From Amylostereum areolatum (lineage: Eukaryota; Basidiomycota; Agaricomycetes; Russulales; Stereaceae), in contig SAXG01000024.1 in the NCBI GenBank assembly GCA_012932865.1, positions 372,001-436,000 of the forward strand: a stretch of DNA of 64,000 nucleotides, given 5' to 3'. Position numbers and translations under genes: made by a program. Below the pieces are notes generated by a model. It saw nothing but the letters and a program-made list of their open reading frames with translations. It was not told where the DNA came from and ran no database searches. Each line of letters starts with the position of its first letter. Position 1 is the first letter of the stretch. Shown here piece after piece: positions 22,983-35,755 of this stretch.

Positions 22983-23228
22983 GCCGTCGTGGTCGAGATG
23001 TATCCTGTATTCGAGATATCCAGCCTCCAGGCCATCGAGGACAGAGCCTGGATGGAGCCTGAATAATAGTATTTATTCTATTGTACTCTCGATTAGGCAG
23101 GACAGTCGTGACGTCAGCGTGGCCGCCTCCACTCACGTTTTTACTATTATTTAGCGGACGGCATCGTCCGAACCCCACACTCGAACACTTTGCTCTTTCC
23201 CTCCACCATCTTGCAAACCGTCCGAACG

Positions 23229-24154
23229 ATGACTTCCAGCTTGCTTCAAGGTCTCCTCCGTCAGACCGCCAGCGATGCTCTCGACAACACCAAGCAACGC
23301 TCTGGCGCCAGTCCGCCTCTTGATGACTCAAGCGACGATGAACTCGTCAACGTCGTGCGTTCTTCGTTCCCTCTCCTTTCACACCCCTTTCGCCTAACCC
23401 ACGCACATTCAGGTATCTCTTCCTGGTACACCCTCACGCTCTCGCGCACCTTCGCGCCCCCCTTCTCCCACCGGTCGAGGCGCCGCCCGTAGACTAGCCC
23501 CGGGCCCTCTCCTCCTGAACTCCAACTCCAAACGCTCTACCGACCCTCTCAAGGTCCTACCTACAGAAGTCACTCAACGTGTCTTCGCCCAGCTCGCCAT
23601 CCGCGATCTCGCTCGATGCGCCCGCGTCTCGCGCAAATGGAAGAAGAGCCAGACGATCAACTACGGTGCGTTCGCGCCATTGTTACCTCCCCCTTAGAGG
23701 CGACTTACCTTTCATTCCAGTTTGGTTCCAACACTATCGTAAGGAAAACTTCCACGACGAAAGCCTGCCTCCTGGTAAATGGACCAAGCGCGAGTCCAAA
23801 CAAAACTGGGTGCGTCCCCCTCTCTCATATCCCTTCTTCTCAGCTAACCACCCCTTTCAGTCAACCATGTACGCTCAAATTGCCGCCAATCGTACTCCTC
23901 CTAGCGGGTCCATCCGACCTTCTCGCTCTGGCTACTCCACCCCTGGGTCAGGATACCAAACACCTCGCGAAATGCGCGAGGAGCGCTGGAAGCAAGAGGC
24001 CGAGACCGTCGAGAAGCCTGGAAAACTCGAGATGCGCGAGATGTACAAGGAGCTTGGGGGACGCAAGTCCAAGGCCAAGGCCAAACTTGGCGGCTCTGGT
24101 GCTGTAAGGGACAAAGGTGGTTGGACCGACGGGATGGGCGAGGACTACTACTAG
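23229..24154 (+). CDS. F-box protein, 253 aa
   Basis: Exons 23229-23354, 23413-23665, 23721-23809 and 23861-24154 join in frame. After a Ser/Pro/Arg-rich N-terminus comes an F-box: DPLKVLPTEVTQRVFAQLAI, then RDLARCARVSRKWKKSQTIN, with the conserved Leu-Pro start and VSRxWK end. A WF-x2-YRKENF segment follows directly. The C-terminus is Ser/Thr/Pro- and Lys-rich (RSGYSTPGSGYQTPRE; GGRKSKAKAKLGG) with no repeat domain for substrate binding. F-box proteins link substrates to SCF ubiquitin ligase through Skp1. The substrate is unknown. The gene ends EDYY. Confidence 0.82.
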
Positions 24155-24837
24155 AGCGACGACGCGACACCTGGACCCCAAATATACGGAATGGTGAATG
24201 GTCTTGGATCAATGTATAGGATTAAGCAGTGTGTATATGTATGTACATCTTCCGCCTAGAGCGTCTTGCTTGGATGCTTCAAATAGAGCTGGATATCACG
24301 ATCAAGCTCAGTGTCGGTCTGCCTACTGATCCATGAGTTCCGTCCGATATATCTGTAACTAGTCAGCTACAGATAGCCACGGATCCGCACGTCCATTCCA
24401 ATCCTACAGGTCTACAACGCGAGCGGTGGATGGGCGCCGTCCAGCCTATAGTGCCCCGCAAGGACTGGATGAAACATCTCACGGAATTTAGCATGGGCGA
24501 CCTGTAACAACCAATTTACAAGGCGGTGTGTTGGCCCCCAAATGGCGAGGTTCTCCAAAATAGGATTGTCCATTAGGATATGCCGTCCGTCTGCAACGGA
24601 ACCAAACGAATAGGGCAGGGCAAAGGTCCAGATACCCAACACGATGCGCGTCAGAAGCAAAACACCATGCGTTGCACGTCTTCAGCCCTCCTTGGATTTC
24701 AGGCGCGCGTTCATGTACAAAACTCATGATCAAAATTCAGCGATCGCTACATAGCAGACTTCTTACACATACAACATAGGATAGGAAAAGCCAACCATTC
24801 GGCGCACATCGACCAGCTGATCCGCAAGACGAGGCGC
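24155..24837. other. Intergenic with coding-like fragments on the minus strand
   Basis: Between about 24730 and 24256 the minus strand has two coding-looking pieces. One contains FREMFHPVLAGHYRLDG. The other contains YIGRNSWISRQTDTELDRD and ends at a TAG near 24257. They cannot be joined cleanly into one frame and I do not recognise the family. It may be a decayed gene or one whose introns I could not resolve. Confidence 0.3.
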
Positions 24838-26070
24838 CTACAAGTATGTGTTGAACCAGTCGACGGCCTCCTTGAAGGCACCCTCCTTGCCCGCTTTGAC
24901 CTCCGGGATATTCTACAACGATACTTAGAAGAGCGCGCAAGAAGAACGCACGCTAAACGCACCATATCACCGCGAACCTGGTCCCCGTTCGATTCGATGC
25001 GAGGAACCGGCAGCGAAGAAAAGTCTACCGTCAGATAAAGTCATACAGATAGATAGAAAATATGAACCCACCGCGAAACCATGCGTGCATCCAGCCCAGT
25101 GAGCTCGTTTATACCCAGGCTTGAAGTCCTTAAGGAGCTCATCAGCGGCCTCCTGCTTCTCTTTAGGGAAAGGCTTGTCGACGTCGCAGGAATTGATGAG
25201 CAGAGGCGTTGTGGTGGATGCGTATTTCTGAGGCACGGCGTGAGCGTGAAGACGGTAACTTTGGCAGACTCGAAGCCTACCTCAAGGTCTACAACCTCGA
25301 GAGCACTTGGGTGCGTGACTACGGCCGCATCAATCTTGCCGAGGAAGGCAAAATCGAACACTAGGCGGGCTACGCATCGTGTGAGAAATGCGAGATGGGA
25401 GAGGCGATACCATGGGGCATTGCTCACCACCGTAACAATAGCCCGTTGCACCAACGCGAGTGATACCTTGGGCAGGGAGCGCCTCGAGCACGGCGCGAAC
25501 GCGCTCCGTGGTGATGGGAAATGAATGAGCGGCGTGGAACCGTTCGCGATCGAAAGGCGGGCCCTAATGTTTAGAGACATAGATGCGGTGAGTAACGGTA
25601 CGTATGGAGGTGTATAAAAACGAAACACGTACTCCGGGCTCAAAGGCATTCACGGGAACAGGGTCGCCGTCGAATAAATCAGGCATGTAAACTGTGAATC
25701 CATTGCGCGCAAAGTCGTCGGCTAGGAGCTGTGAGATTATGAGTATCAGACCGTGGCTGATGTAGGAATCACGGATGTGGGAAATGGACCAGGTTGTTTT
25801 GAAGTGCGAGGCCAAAGACATCGGTGAGGAAGAGGATGGCTTTGGTGGTGGTGATGCCCTCGGGAGGAGAAGCGACGTATGTAGCAATGCTATTAATACT
25901 CTCGACCGATCCTGAATTCATGGGTGTAAGACAGAGAATAAGAGGAGATCGAGAGAGACGAACCCGTAGGAGTCCCTTCATGCCGCACGCCTAGAGTCAC
26001 TCGTCAGATAATTTCAGGGGGGTAAAAGTGGACATCGCGCACCTTCAAAGCAACGATCGCAGAAGGACAT
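24838..26070 (-). CDS. Dienelactone hydrolase family protein, 247 aa, nine exons
   Basis: Exons 26070-26043, 25990-25964, 25911-25790, 25728-25633, 25563-25428, 25369-25281, 25227-25072, 24977-24963 (15 bases) and 24912-24838 close to one frame. The alpha/beta-hydrolase triad of dienelactone hydrolases is present: nucleophile Cys in GATGYCYGG, Asp in LINSCDVDKPFP, and His in GCTHGFAVRG. The N-terminal MSFCDRCFEGVRHEGTPTG is typical of the fungal branch. Family members hydrolyse dienelactones in aromatic breakdown or other small esters; the substrate here is unknown. No secretion signal. The 15-base exon is supported by the conserved VRGDM...PEVKAGKEGAF join. Confidence 0.85.
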
Positions 26071-27475
26071 GTTTACGGATGTTAAGAGGGATGCGAGTGA
26101 AGGTTCGTGAAGCTGAGAGGACTGGCAGTTGAAGTACTTTGGAAGCCGACGGAAGAGGAAAATCCCAGCGGGATTGGCGTGGGCACTCTTGTAGAGTTTC
26201 TGTGATCTTCCAATGCAGATATCTGCCACGGCGAGTGACTCCTGCGCATTATGGAGGCTTGTCGGATGGTGTATGGGGGTGTATGCGCAGGGAAAGGCGG
26301 TTTCTGTCAGAGCTACAGAGAGTGAGTAGTGGAGTTCAAGCTTCAAGACTGGGAGAGATCATGTGCTCGTGTAGGCTCAGGACCCCTCGGCATCGTCCGA
26401 AGGCGAGCATTGAACAACTCTTCTTCGACCATTGAACTTGCCTTCGACCACTCCGACTTTTCAGTGCACAACGTGTAATACACAGCTCGTCTCGTCATCG
26501 ATTCATATCTCAACGCGCTTGGGCTTGGGCGAACGTTCTGCGAAAGAAATCTGCCCACAAATTCGGTCACGAAATTTGATGAACGTTGAACGTTGAACGT
26601 TGAACTCATGCGGCGGGGAGTAAGTATACGATGTACTGGTTCCGTCAAGCAGCCAAGCTACTCTTATACGACCTCGTCATCAGGCTGCTCCTTGTTTTCT
26701 TTCTCCCTTCATTTGTCAAAGCGTTTTCATCGTTCCTCTTCTCTCCTCAGTTGCCAACAATGTCCCGACGCTGGTGTTCGATCTGGTGTCTTGGGCACGG
26801 TTGTACTGATCACGGTTTAGACTTGGCCACTTTGTGGATACCGTCGTCGATCCATGATCTATTGGAGTAGGCAATTCGACGGACGCTGTACATTACCCCT
26901 GGTAAGTATCTATGCCAGGAACTCCTGCTGACCCGTGGTACCCGCTGCATAGGCGTAGTCCAGGTGACTACGTATGTGCTTGGCCATAATATTGGTCCTT
27001 TGGAAGTTCGATCCTGAATGTGGAAGCAAAGGCGTCAGAGCGTGCACCGCTGCACCCGATCCCCGGAGCCCCCTCGCGTGTTTTCAAGCATGTGCTCTTT
27101 GCACGTATTCAATCCTGCTATCCCCATGATCCCCTCTGACGTCTACCCTAGCAGCCTTCTCTTTTTTGGACGAATGTTCCCCCCCACACGGCGTCTAAGT
27201 GTCCGTCCTTATGCTCGTATTGTTTCGTCGATAAGTTGTATGCGATATCATTCCCGCTATTCTTCCGCCCTCCAAACCTCTTTATCTGCATTCTTGCAAC
27301 GATAAAGGCCCCGAGGCTGAGCGGCCCTTCTATTCAGAAGATAGCATGCCCCCAAGTACACAACGAATGTCTCCTGTATAAGGTCAGCAACGGGAACTAA
27401 CAATATCTACATTCTTATATAGCACCTTCAAGGGGGGGCGGTTCGTTCTCATCCCACCACCGATAACTCCACGAT
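26071..27475. other. Gene-poor stretch before the P450
   Basis: No convincing gene. It contains a short tandem repeat of GAACGTT (about 26580-26608, three and a half copies) and a plus-strand frame at 26631-26870 with a hydrophobic start but no conserved features. The upstream region of the P450 lies at the right end. Confidence 0.4.
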
Positions 27476-29721
27476 ATGGCATCCATCAGCGGATTGCTGT
27501 TGCTCGACTGCGTCGCTGCCCTCGTCTTCATCCTGACCTTGACGCTGTACTTTATATTCCACACTGCAAACTCCCGCCTGCCTCCGGGGCCGCCTTCCTT
27601 GCCTGTGGTCGGAAATCTATTTAACGTTCCCACTCAGGAGCCGTGGAAAGTTTATGCCCGTTGGAGCAAGAAATACGGTGCGCAGGCTTGGACATATGCA
27701 TTCGATATCTACCTCCTGATTCGCGTCCTCTAGGAGACTTGATGTCAGTTTGCATTCTCGGGAAGACCACAGTCATCGTGAATTCTGTGAAGGCCGTGAA
27801 GGATCTGTTCGAACGGCGTGGAGCGGTGTATTCGGAGCGCCCCGTTGTACCTATCTTTGAGTCGGACATGTAAGGATACCCTGCTCCTTCCACAGCTACT
27901 CGTCTGACGCTGCCCGGGCCCAGGATGGCTCTCCATGATTGGAGTTACGGCATGTTTCCCACCAACCATCGATGGAGAAGGGGGCGCAAAATCTCAGAGC
28001 AAGCCATGAGGCCGGAAGCCGTGCAAAATTACTGGCCAATTCTCGAGGTCAAAGCCCACCAATTTCTCTCAAAGGTCCTTCAGTCTCCAACCTCTTTCAG
28101 GGAACTCATCCGATAGTAGGCCACCTCTCCCGAATACCGATCCTTCAGAATTTTCTGCTCAAGTTAACTCGTGCAGTTCTGCGGGCTCCACCATACTACT
28201 TCTGTTGTACGGATACGACGCTGAAAGCCTTGATGACGACTTTCTTTCTCTCGCCGAAGATTTCATGGACGCCGTAAACAAAGTCATCCTTCCCGGTGCT
28301 GTCCTGGTGAATGTTTTTCCCCTATGTGCGTGGCCTTTCTATTGTCATCCGTATTCGGTTATGAGTTCTTATAACGCCCACAGTGAAATATCTTCCCAGC
28401 TGGTTACCCGGCATGGGCTTCAAAACGTCGGCCGCCAGGTGCAAGGAGGTTGGATATCGTGCGCGACAACGTGGTTATGACTACGTCAAAGAGCGAATGG
28501 TAAGGAGTATCCCCGGCTATAGCAACGCCTACTAACTGGCGCACTACAGGCGGAAGGGACAGCAAGGCCGTCATTCGTTCGCGACCTTCTTGAGAGCTCC
28601 CAAGAGGCCGACGACGACAATCCCCTGATGAACGATGACCAGACCATCATAGACTCCGTTGGAACTCTCTACGGTCGTACGTCAACCTGCCTATTTGTAG
28701 TATACGGTCAAACACATTGACCCCTTTCCCACCCCAGCTGGCGCTGATACTGTATGCATCTCGCTAAACGGTGCTAGACGACTGTGTCCTGACTGTACTT
28801 ACTAGACCGTGTCGGCGCTCAGCGTGTTCTTCCTCGCCCTTTCGCTAAACCCGAAGGTACAAGACAAGGCGCAGGAGGAGCTTGACCGTGTCGTCGGCGA
28901 TGGAAGGCTCCCGACCTTCTCTGACCGTGCCTCCCTGCCGTACGTGGAGGCTGTTTACAAGGAGACTTTGCGATGGATGCCTCCTGTTCCACTTTGTTCG
29001 TGCACCCAGACTTTTACTTAATGCCCACCGCTCACTGTTCCGAGTCATTTCTAGCTCTTCCTCATCAAACGGCTCGGGACGACGTTTACGAAGGTTACTA
29101 CATACCCAAAGGTACGCCCACCCCTTTTCTGTTTTCTTCAAGTATGACGATTACGGTTTATAGGCTCCGTTGTCTTCGGAAACGTGTGGTCAGCGCCTCG
29201 AACCCGTCCGTCTCGATATCCTGCTATTCTCACTACCTATTGTCGTGCAGGTCTATTCTTCACGACCCAGATTCATATCCAAATCCGGAGTCCTTCGACC
29301 CGTCTCGTTTCCTCGATATTGAAGGCAAGGTGATTGACGACCCCAATCTATCTCTCGTTTTCGGCTTCGGCAGGCGGTAAGTCTTCGCGCGATATAAGCT
29401 AAGCTTTATGTCCATCGACCGATAGCCCTAACTTCCCCAAAGTATATGTCCAGGGCGACATCTCGCCGATTCGTCCGTCTGGATAGTCATCGCCTCCGTG
29501 TTATATTCGCTCCGTATCGCGTCGGCAAAGGATGAAACGTGCCAGGAGACAGCAGGAAGGTTCACGGATACAATTTTCAGGTAAGCGCAGATCTGTGTAG
29601 CTTGCTTGGTTTAAAGGCTTCCATCTGAACTGCCTGTAGTCACCCCGAGGCCTTCAACTGTATCATCATGCCTCGGAACGAACATGTCAAAAACCTCGTG
29701 GAGACATCAGAGAATCCCTAA
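27476..29721 (+). CDS. Cytochrome P450, 516 aa, 13 exons
   Basis: Exons start at 27476, 27734, 27924, 28177, 28384, 28550, 28738, 28806, 29055, 29164, 29251, 29443 and 29640; the last ends at 29721, and all phases close. The N-terminal anchor (LLLLDCVAALVFILTLTLYF) and proline hinge LPPGPPSLPVVGN are followed by the I-helix AGADTTVSALSVFF, the ExxR motif KETLR, and heme-binding FGFGRRICPGRHLAD with its Cys ligand. This is a microsomal monooxygenase needing P450 reductase. Agaricomycetes have large expanded P450 families for xenobiotic and secondary metabolism; the exact family and substrate cannot be fixed here. A close relative with the same exon plan is at 52158-54446. Confidence 0.92.
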
Positions 29722-30249
29722 GTTCCAGGATACACTGTTCGCAGACTGCAGTAGGAACTCAGTGCTAAGTTGTTCCATTGAAACGAGTAGCATTTACGTA
29801 CGTCGCATGATCACTGTGAAAACATGTTTCATACCGAGGCCCGTTACTCGCATGTGGGCTCACAGGTTCGAAAGTGTATCGAACCCATGCAAAGTGTTAT
29901 AGCAACAACTCTGAGCGCAAGAAGCCGACAAAAGCATGACAGAGGAACTTCCCACAAGTATTCCGAGTTCTGCATAACCAGTTCTGTATTACTCTGTCAG
30001 GGTGGAGCGCGCTCAGACTCGCCACACCACACCAAAAAAGAAACCCTTGTCTAAATTCAAAGAACCTGTAATGTAGTCAGCCAGAGAAAACAGTGGAACG
30101 AGCGCGTAGTGAGAATGTATGGAGGGTATGCCTATGGTACAAGCATGCGTGTGGGGGTAAGGTCCGAGCAATGAGTGAGTTCTACGCGTCGAATCGAGCG
30201 GGTACCGAAAAGGTGTCCATGAGTCGAAAGTCTATCAACCGTCCTCGTA
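29722..30249. other. Intergenic between P450 and Sel1-repeat gene
   Basis: Contains only the 3' flanks of two convergent genes. No coding or repeat signal seen. Confidence 0.5.
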
Positions 30250-32543
30250 TCATTGAAACTTTTCCTTGTATATCCACGCAAGGCCGATGTCGCTGACGCC
30301 CTGCGCAACCTGTCTCGTCGTCAGCCGGCGAACGCAAGCACCAAAGCGAGCAAAGAAAGTCACTCACTGCGGCGCGATACCACTTCGCCGCCTCCTTCCG
30401 GTCCTTCTTGCATCCCCGTCCGTTCGCAAGACAGAACCCAAGCTCCTGCTGTGCATCCGCGTCCCCCAGGCGCGCTGCGACCCGGAAATAGCTCTGCGTG
30501 TACTTGTGAGCCCATCGGACCACCGCTACCGCCACGAACAGACTCACCACGGCCATTTTCGGATCCTTCTTCACGCCCCATCCCTGGAGAAAGCACTGAC
30601 CGACCTCGTAGATCGCGAGCACCAGCTCGGCCTTCACCGCGCTTTTATCCCCGCCCTCGGTCCCGCCCCCAGCGCCGAGCATGCCCATCTGGTTCCTAAG
30701 ACCCTCAAGATCGCCCACAGCCGCCTCAGCCGCGCGCCGCAACCACGCAAATCCCTGTTTCGCGTCCGCGACGCAGCCCCAGCCGTGCCGGAGCGTGAGC
30801 CCCCACATGAGCATGCCGAAGCCCGAACCACCGTCCATGCGCGCGCTCCGCTCGAAGCACGCCGCGCTCTCCTCGAGCCGGTTCGCCTCGTGGTGTTGGA
30901 TCCCGAGTTGGAGGTAATCGTCTGAGGTTGTGGGTCCGGTGGAAAGGGGTGAGGCGGAGGGGGAGGGTGCGGCGCGCCGAGAGGAGGATGTGGTGGACGG
31001 GTTGGGTGAGGACGGGGTAGGTGTGGTTAGGGAGGGCGCGGAAGCGTTGCGGGAGGATGGACCGGTGGGCTGCCACGGGGAGGGCAGAGCGCCGGGAACT
31101 TGGAGGGTGTCGTTTGAGCCGTTGGGATTGTCCAGTTGGTAGAAGGAGTAGGAGGAATAGACGCTGGTGGCGGGGCTGGAGGGAATCGGAGGGGGTTCGC
31201 GGCGGAGGGAAACAAACCCTGAGGAAGCGGCGGCGGAGCTGGGTTGCATGACGGATTCGGAGCGGGAGCGGGAGAGCGAGGGTGAAGGCGAGGGAAGAGC
31301 GAGAGACGAGACGGATGCGGTATATTGCGTTTCGTTCGGACTGCGGGGCATCGCGTACGGAGAGTGCGGTGCAGGCGAGCGCCCACTCGAGCGTGGATCT
31401 TGACCGGGCTCCGTTGAGCGTGATCTCGGCGAAGACACGGCGGATGGACTCGGCGACCACAGTTGGGAGTTGGCCGGCGAACTGGGCGAGATTTTGCGGT
31501 GCGCGTTGCGCTCGAGCACCTTGCGTTTCTCGTCCTCGGAGCCGATGACGCTCGGGCGGTTCGGGCGGGAGTAGTTGACCCCTTGGGGGAGAGCGGAGGG
31601 CGTGCGGCCGGAGGGCGTGACGGGAGAAGGGTAGCCGGGGGAACGCGGGGCGGGGACAGGGGAGCGGTGGGAGGACGCGTACTCGTGCTCGTAGTCGATG
31701 TCGGGGGCTTCGGCGGAGATGACGACTTGGGGAACGATCGTTGGCATCGGGTCGGGGTCACTCTGGCGGAACATGAAGGGGTCGACTTCGCTGCTTTGTC
31801 GCGGGCGGGTGGTGGTGGGGAATGCTGTATAATCCTGCCCCACGTCGTTGTTATATGTCGGGCCATCTGGAGACAGACGTCGTCAGCGACGGCGACTACG
31901 AGCGACGGTTGCTGGGAAAGAAGCGAGCGGCGAACGCGAGGCTGGGATGGCGGGGTGCGGTCATGAGGCGAGTCTATGCGCGCTTTGCGGGGACTCCGCA
32001 CCATCGCCGCCCGTTGACGGCGTCCAAGGACACACTCGTCTTCTGTCCGCGACCATGCCATCCCCTCCAACACAACATCTCATTCATGTCCATCCTCCTC
32101 CTCGGATACGAAGGACGGTACACACCTGATCGGCCATACCTGCCATAGCTCGGAGTGTCTGGTGGGGTTCTCAACATTTTGTTTCCTCCGGGAGACCCAT
32201 GGGAATACAAACTCGCGTCCTCGTCGTAAAAAACATCCTGACTGTCGTCCCTCGAATGAGACAAATTGAACATGTCGAGGGTGGTGTTGAAGGAGGAGTG
32301 CGTGCCCGTGGACGTGCGGAACTGCGTATGCAGCAGGGGCGAGGACGGCGGACGTGGTGCGCGTCGACGCGGCTGGGGCACCGGCTCGTCGAAAGGATTG
32401 CTGAAATTTGGCCGGGACTCGTCGGAGACTTGGATGGCATTGGGCGCGCGTTTCACCCTGCGGGACGAGGTGCGGCGGACAAGGGTGTCGAGCGGAGAAG
32501 AGCTTTGGAGAGAATGGACCGAACGGGCGCTGAGGTCGTTCAT
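30250..32543 (-). CDS. Sel1-repeat (TPR-like) protein, 640 aa
   Basis: Exons 32543-32126, 31866-30548, 30493-30368 and 30309-30250 join in frame. ATG at 32543 is chosen; the frame is open 36 codons further up but without an ATG. The first 400 residues are disordered and rich in Ser, Pro and Arg. From DDYLQLGIQHHEANRLEESA onward there are Sel1-like repeats: CFERSARMDGGSGFGMLMWG, LRHGWGCVADAKQGFAWL, YEVGQCFLQGWGVKKDPKMA, then YFRVAARLGDADAQQELGF and GRGCKKDRKEAAKWYRAAV. It ends GLAWIYKEKFQ. Fungal relatives include DSF2-like and chitin-synthase-regulator-type scaffold proteins. It is probably a cytoplasmic scaffold, perhaps phospho-regulated through the Ser/Pro-rich tail; the exact role is unknown. 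Confidence 0.83.
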
Positions 32544-35520
32544 CGGTGGCCGCGTCGACAAGGGGGATGTCGGGGGCGAGAGAGGATGGTGAGGTGAAGA
32601 AGAAGAGCGGAAGGCAACGGCGGGCTGGGCATCGTTCGCGACGATGAACACACCAGTTGAGCAACCGCCGTGATTTTACCTTTTTCGGTCAAGTCAGCAC
32701 GCGCCACGCGCCCGCAGTCGTCGTATGTACGTCTTCCTGAATCCTGATCCTCAACGTCAACTTTCGTCAAGCCCCGCTCATCCTCCGCGACCAGCACCGT
32801 GGCCTCGGATGTATGTCAAAGCGTGCCACCCACACGAGCTCATTTTACCCTGTCCGCAAGATAATCTTCGCCAGGCAATGGTACATAGCATCCCTTCGCG
32901 CACAACGGTTTCTCCTCTTGGACCTGGTACGTAGCAATACGTCCTCATACGTCCCTTCGACAATACGGGCTCACGATGACCCTCTTATAATTAGCGCGTT
33001 TATTTTAGGTGCTCGCGCGCTCAGCATGCTATAAAAATTTCCAAGAGTCAAATTTGGACCATGGTATTTTGGGGGAGGCCGCCGTTACCTGCAGGCTACA
33101 ACCAGTGCGACACTGCGAGGATCAGCCGGCGCGTAGGATGTTTCTTATCCTTGTAGACTCTCACAGATCCCACAAGTCTTTCCCATGGTCTGAATATACA
33201 GTATCAGGCTCCCAAGGCAGAAGGCTCTCCGTTGTTCGGTCAGATGCGCGTTCCCTTCGCCTCCGAACCAGGTCGAACGGTCCAGCCCTGCTTCAATTAT
33301 CTTGATTCGTAGTCGTGCTCCTCCATCGGCGTCGTCAAAGGTGCCCTGAAAAAAATTTCAGCCAATGTAGCTCTGATCGCTTGGACTCTCCTTGCAAGTC
33401 GCCCTCCCGTCGGTACATGTCCCCGTACTTTGCCGATCGCCTGACCGTCGCTTTTTTCCAGATAAGATCTGACCATGTAGGATGAATGGCCCGAAGCCAA
33501 AAGCCACCCGACGGTTCGAAACGGTGTTCAAGACCCGCCTCTCCTCGCTTTCTTCCTCTGGCCACACCCTCCACCAGTCTCGAGTACTCCGTCGCGCCTG
33601 GTACGACTCTGACAGGTTCAAATCCCGTCGCACGGCACATTCAAAGAAAGGCTTTACATCGCCTGCCCCTGCCCATCCTCCAGGCTCCGACACATTTTCA
33701 CGCTGCAAGCCGTACCTCAGGTTCGACGATGTACTCTCCTTGGCCACACAACGTCTGTCACCATGTCGCTGCTCCACCCTGGCCTGCACACCTGCTTCGC
33801 CAACAGTACTTTCTTTTTCATGTAGTAATACCCCCCTTGTACACCTTGCTATCATGCCAATAATGCCATCTTCTGTGCATTCCATCGATGCAACCCTTTC
33901 GGTCTCGAAGTCAACTGAAGTTGGCATAAGTGGTAACTTACGATGAGCAGCTTCGGCCGCATACCTCGGCCACAAATGAGTCCCCTTGTGCCCGTTATGT
34001 AAAGAAACGCGTCGTGTAGGCTGCCAATCGTGCGCCAACCTGCGCCAACTGGTAGCCGTCCACCGCAGTCGCTGCAGCGGAGCACCTGCATCCGCGCGCG
34101 AGCTGAGCATGTCGAGAATGTCTTCCATGTATAGCTGAAGTGACGGGTGGTGGACTATGTGTCCGTGTCTGACACCGTAAATTGACCGAAAGACGGGAGC
34201 AAGGAGGGAGTAAATGAGTATGAGGCGATGACCACCGAAAGTAAAACAACATGAATCTAGAGCATATAGACTGGGAAAGGTATACAGGACCGGGTGGGTC
34301 GATGGGTGTAGGCTCTACTAAGTATACGAGATATCGGGAAGTAGATGGGAAACGTGCGAAGCTAGGGAATAGAGAAGATATATAGGAAATACTATAACGG
34401 GGAGATCCGTGTGTGCAGTCCGTGTCCATGTACATAGTCTCGGTTCCAGACGTTCTACTCAAACCGGCGACGCGAGGACTCGTAGAACGTCTGGGGCAGT
34501 TTGTCAATGAAATGCACCTCTGTGACTGCCGTCACAGGAACTGATCTGACTAAGCGCTCCACGTGAGGAAACGCGCTCGTACGCGTTCAAATGCCGTCAT
34601 CTTGAGAGTGTAAGATACCTAAATATTACTGCTAGAAAACCCAGGCCGCCCTCATTGATCCGCGTTCGTGCATCCCGGAGCCACGATGTGGACACACTCC
34701 GCAACCAAGACCTCGTGCACCACACGGACCCGACCACACCCTACCTCTCCTCTCTGTGGCAGCTGTGCAACCTCATTCTCCAAGACGAGCACTCAGTTGC
34801 ACGGCAACACCGGCTGTGAGACCAGGTCAAGCGCATGGTGGAAGGGAACACAAGAAATGCGCGTGAATTCGGAGGAGGTGCAGGGTGGGGACAAGCTGAG
34901 GATGTGGATGTGGATGAGGAGCACAGGGAGAAGGAAGGTGCAGTTCGAGGGGGTGGCGAGGAGGGTCGTCAGAGGGTGTCGATTCGGATATTGAGTCCCT
35001 GATATCTCATCTTCCAGTTTTCTGTCTGCGTACAGAAACCCACTGAGCTGGCCGGCTTGTAACGACCAGGCTATGTATCTTGTTTCTTTCCATTCGGTTC
35101 TCATTTAATCCGTGCTTGTTGCTGTCGATCAGTCGATGACCGTCTTGGTTGTTTCTATTGTGTATGCTGAATTTCATTGGCTGTGGTCCCGTCTGACCAT
35201 GTTCATCGTTACCCACGGCAGCGCGCGAACAGGCGCGAACATGCGCACAAGCAGTGCCAGTCACTAGTTACCCAACTTTATGGGCTTGCCTGGGACAAAA
35301 CCTATAGTACACAGCTTAAATCCGTGTACTTCATTGAGCACAAGTGGGATGATCATAGACTCGGAGTGAGTCGACAGTGGATCAATATTCAATTGTACTA
35401 CGACCGGCTAAACAAACCTGAAGAACTTCAATGGCTCGATGATACATTTCGTATGAGTAAAAATCACCTGACTGTGACCTTCTGTCACAGAGGTGCGGTG
35501 CCTTGACAAAGTGCCCCAGA
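32544..35520. other. Gene-poor region with F-box-like remnants
   Basis: No gene I can support fully. A minus-strand open frame at 33358-34128 (256 codons) begins EDILDMLSSRADAGAPLQRL, which resembles the end of Agaricomycete F-box/LRR-type proteins, then degenerates into unlikely sequence. Near 34440-34500 the minus strand reads KLPQTFYESSRRRFE before a stop. A related stretch (TCACAGAGGTGC...CCCCAGACG) recurs on the plus strand at about 35478-35522, right before the small inverted-repeat element. These look like scattered gene fragments. The upstream region of the Sel1-repeat gene is at the left end. Confidence 0.35.
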
Positions 35521-35656
35521 CGTTAGGTAGCGAGTTGTGCAGGGGTTTTTCGAGGGTGAGTCAAGTGTGATTGTGTCATCCCATCATCATGATTTCATCA
35601 TCCCATATTTCCCTCCTCCCCCGCTGAAAAACCCCTGCACAACTCGCTATCTAACG
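35521..35656. mobile_element. Small inverted-repeat element (MITE-like), 136 bases
   Basis: Arms at 35521-35551 and 35626-35656 are 31-base inverted repeats with one mismatch (core GCGAGTTGTGCAGGGG), separated by 74 bases. TA dinucleotides sit near both outer ends (35524-35525 and 35652-35653), which would suit a Tc1/mariner-type TA duplication. It could fold into a hairpin. It has no coding capacity. Confidence 0.6.
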
Positions 35657-35755
35657 GCGGGAACGAGACTACCATGTACAGTATGCAGTGTCCGAGTCGT
35701 AATGGCCGAGTCTGTCTATAAATGAAATCCGTCCATGATGATGCGAATCAACGGC

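Noticed and set aside
23861..24154. Minus-strand frames opposite the F-box gene C-terminus
   Set aside because: Shadows of the plus-strand exon; they lack start context and motifs.
26580..26608. GAACGTT tandem repeat as an origin or iteron array
   Set aside because: Too short and isolated; simple slippage explains it.
31027..32073. Alternative-frame proline-rich minus-strand frame over the Sel1-repeat gene
   Set aside because: Out of frame with the Sel1 repeats; its length comes from GC-rich low-complexity sequence.
33482..33946. Plus-strand 154-codon frame
   Set aside because: Overlaps a longer minus-strand frame; no motif, no splice support and composition typical of chance.
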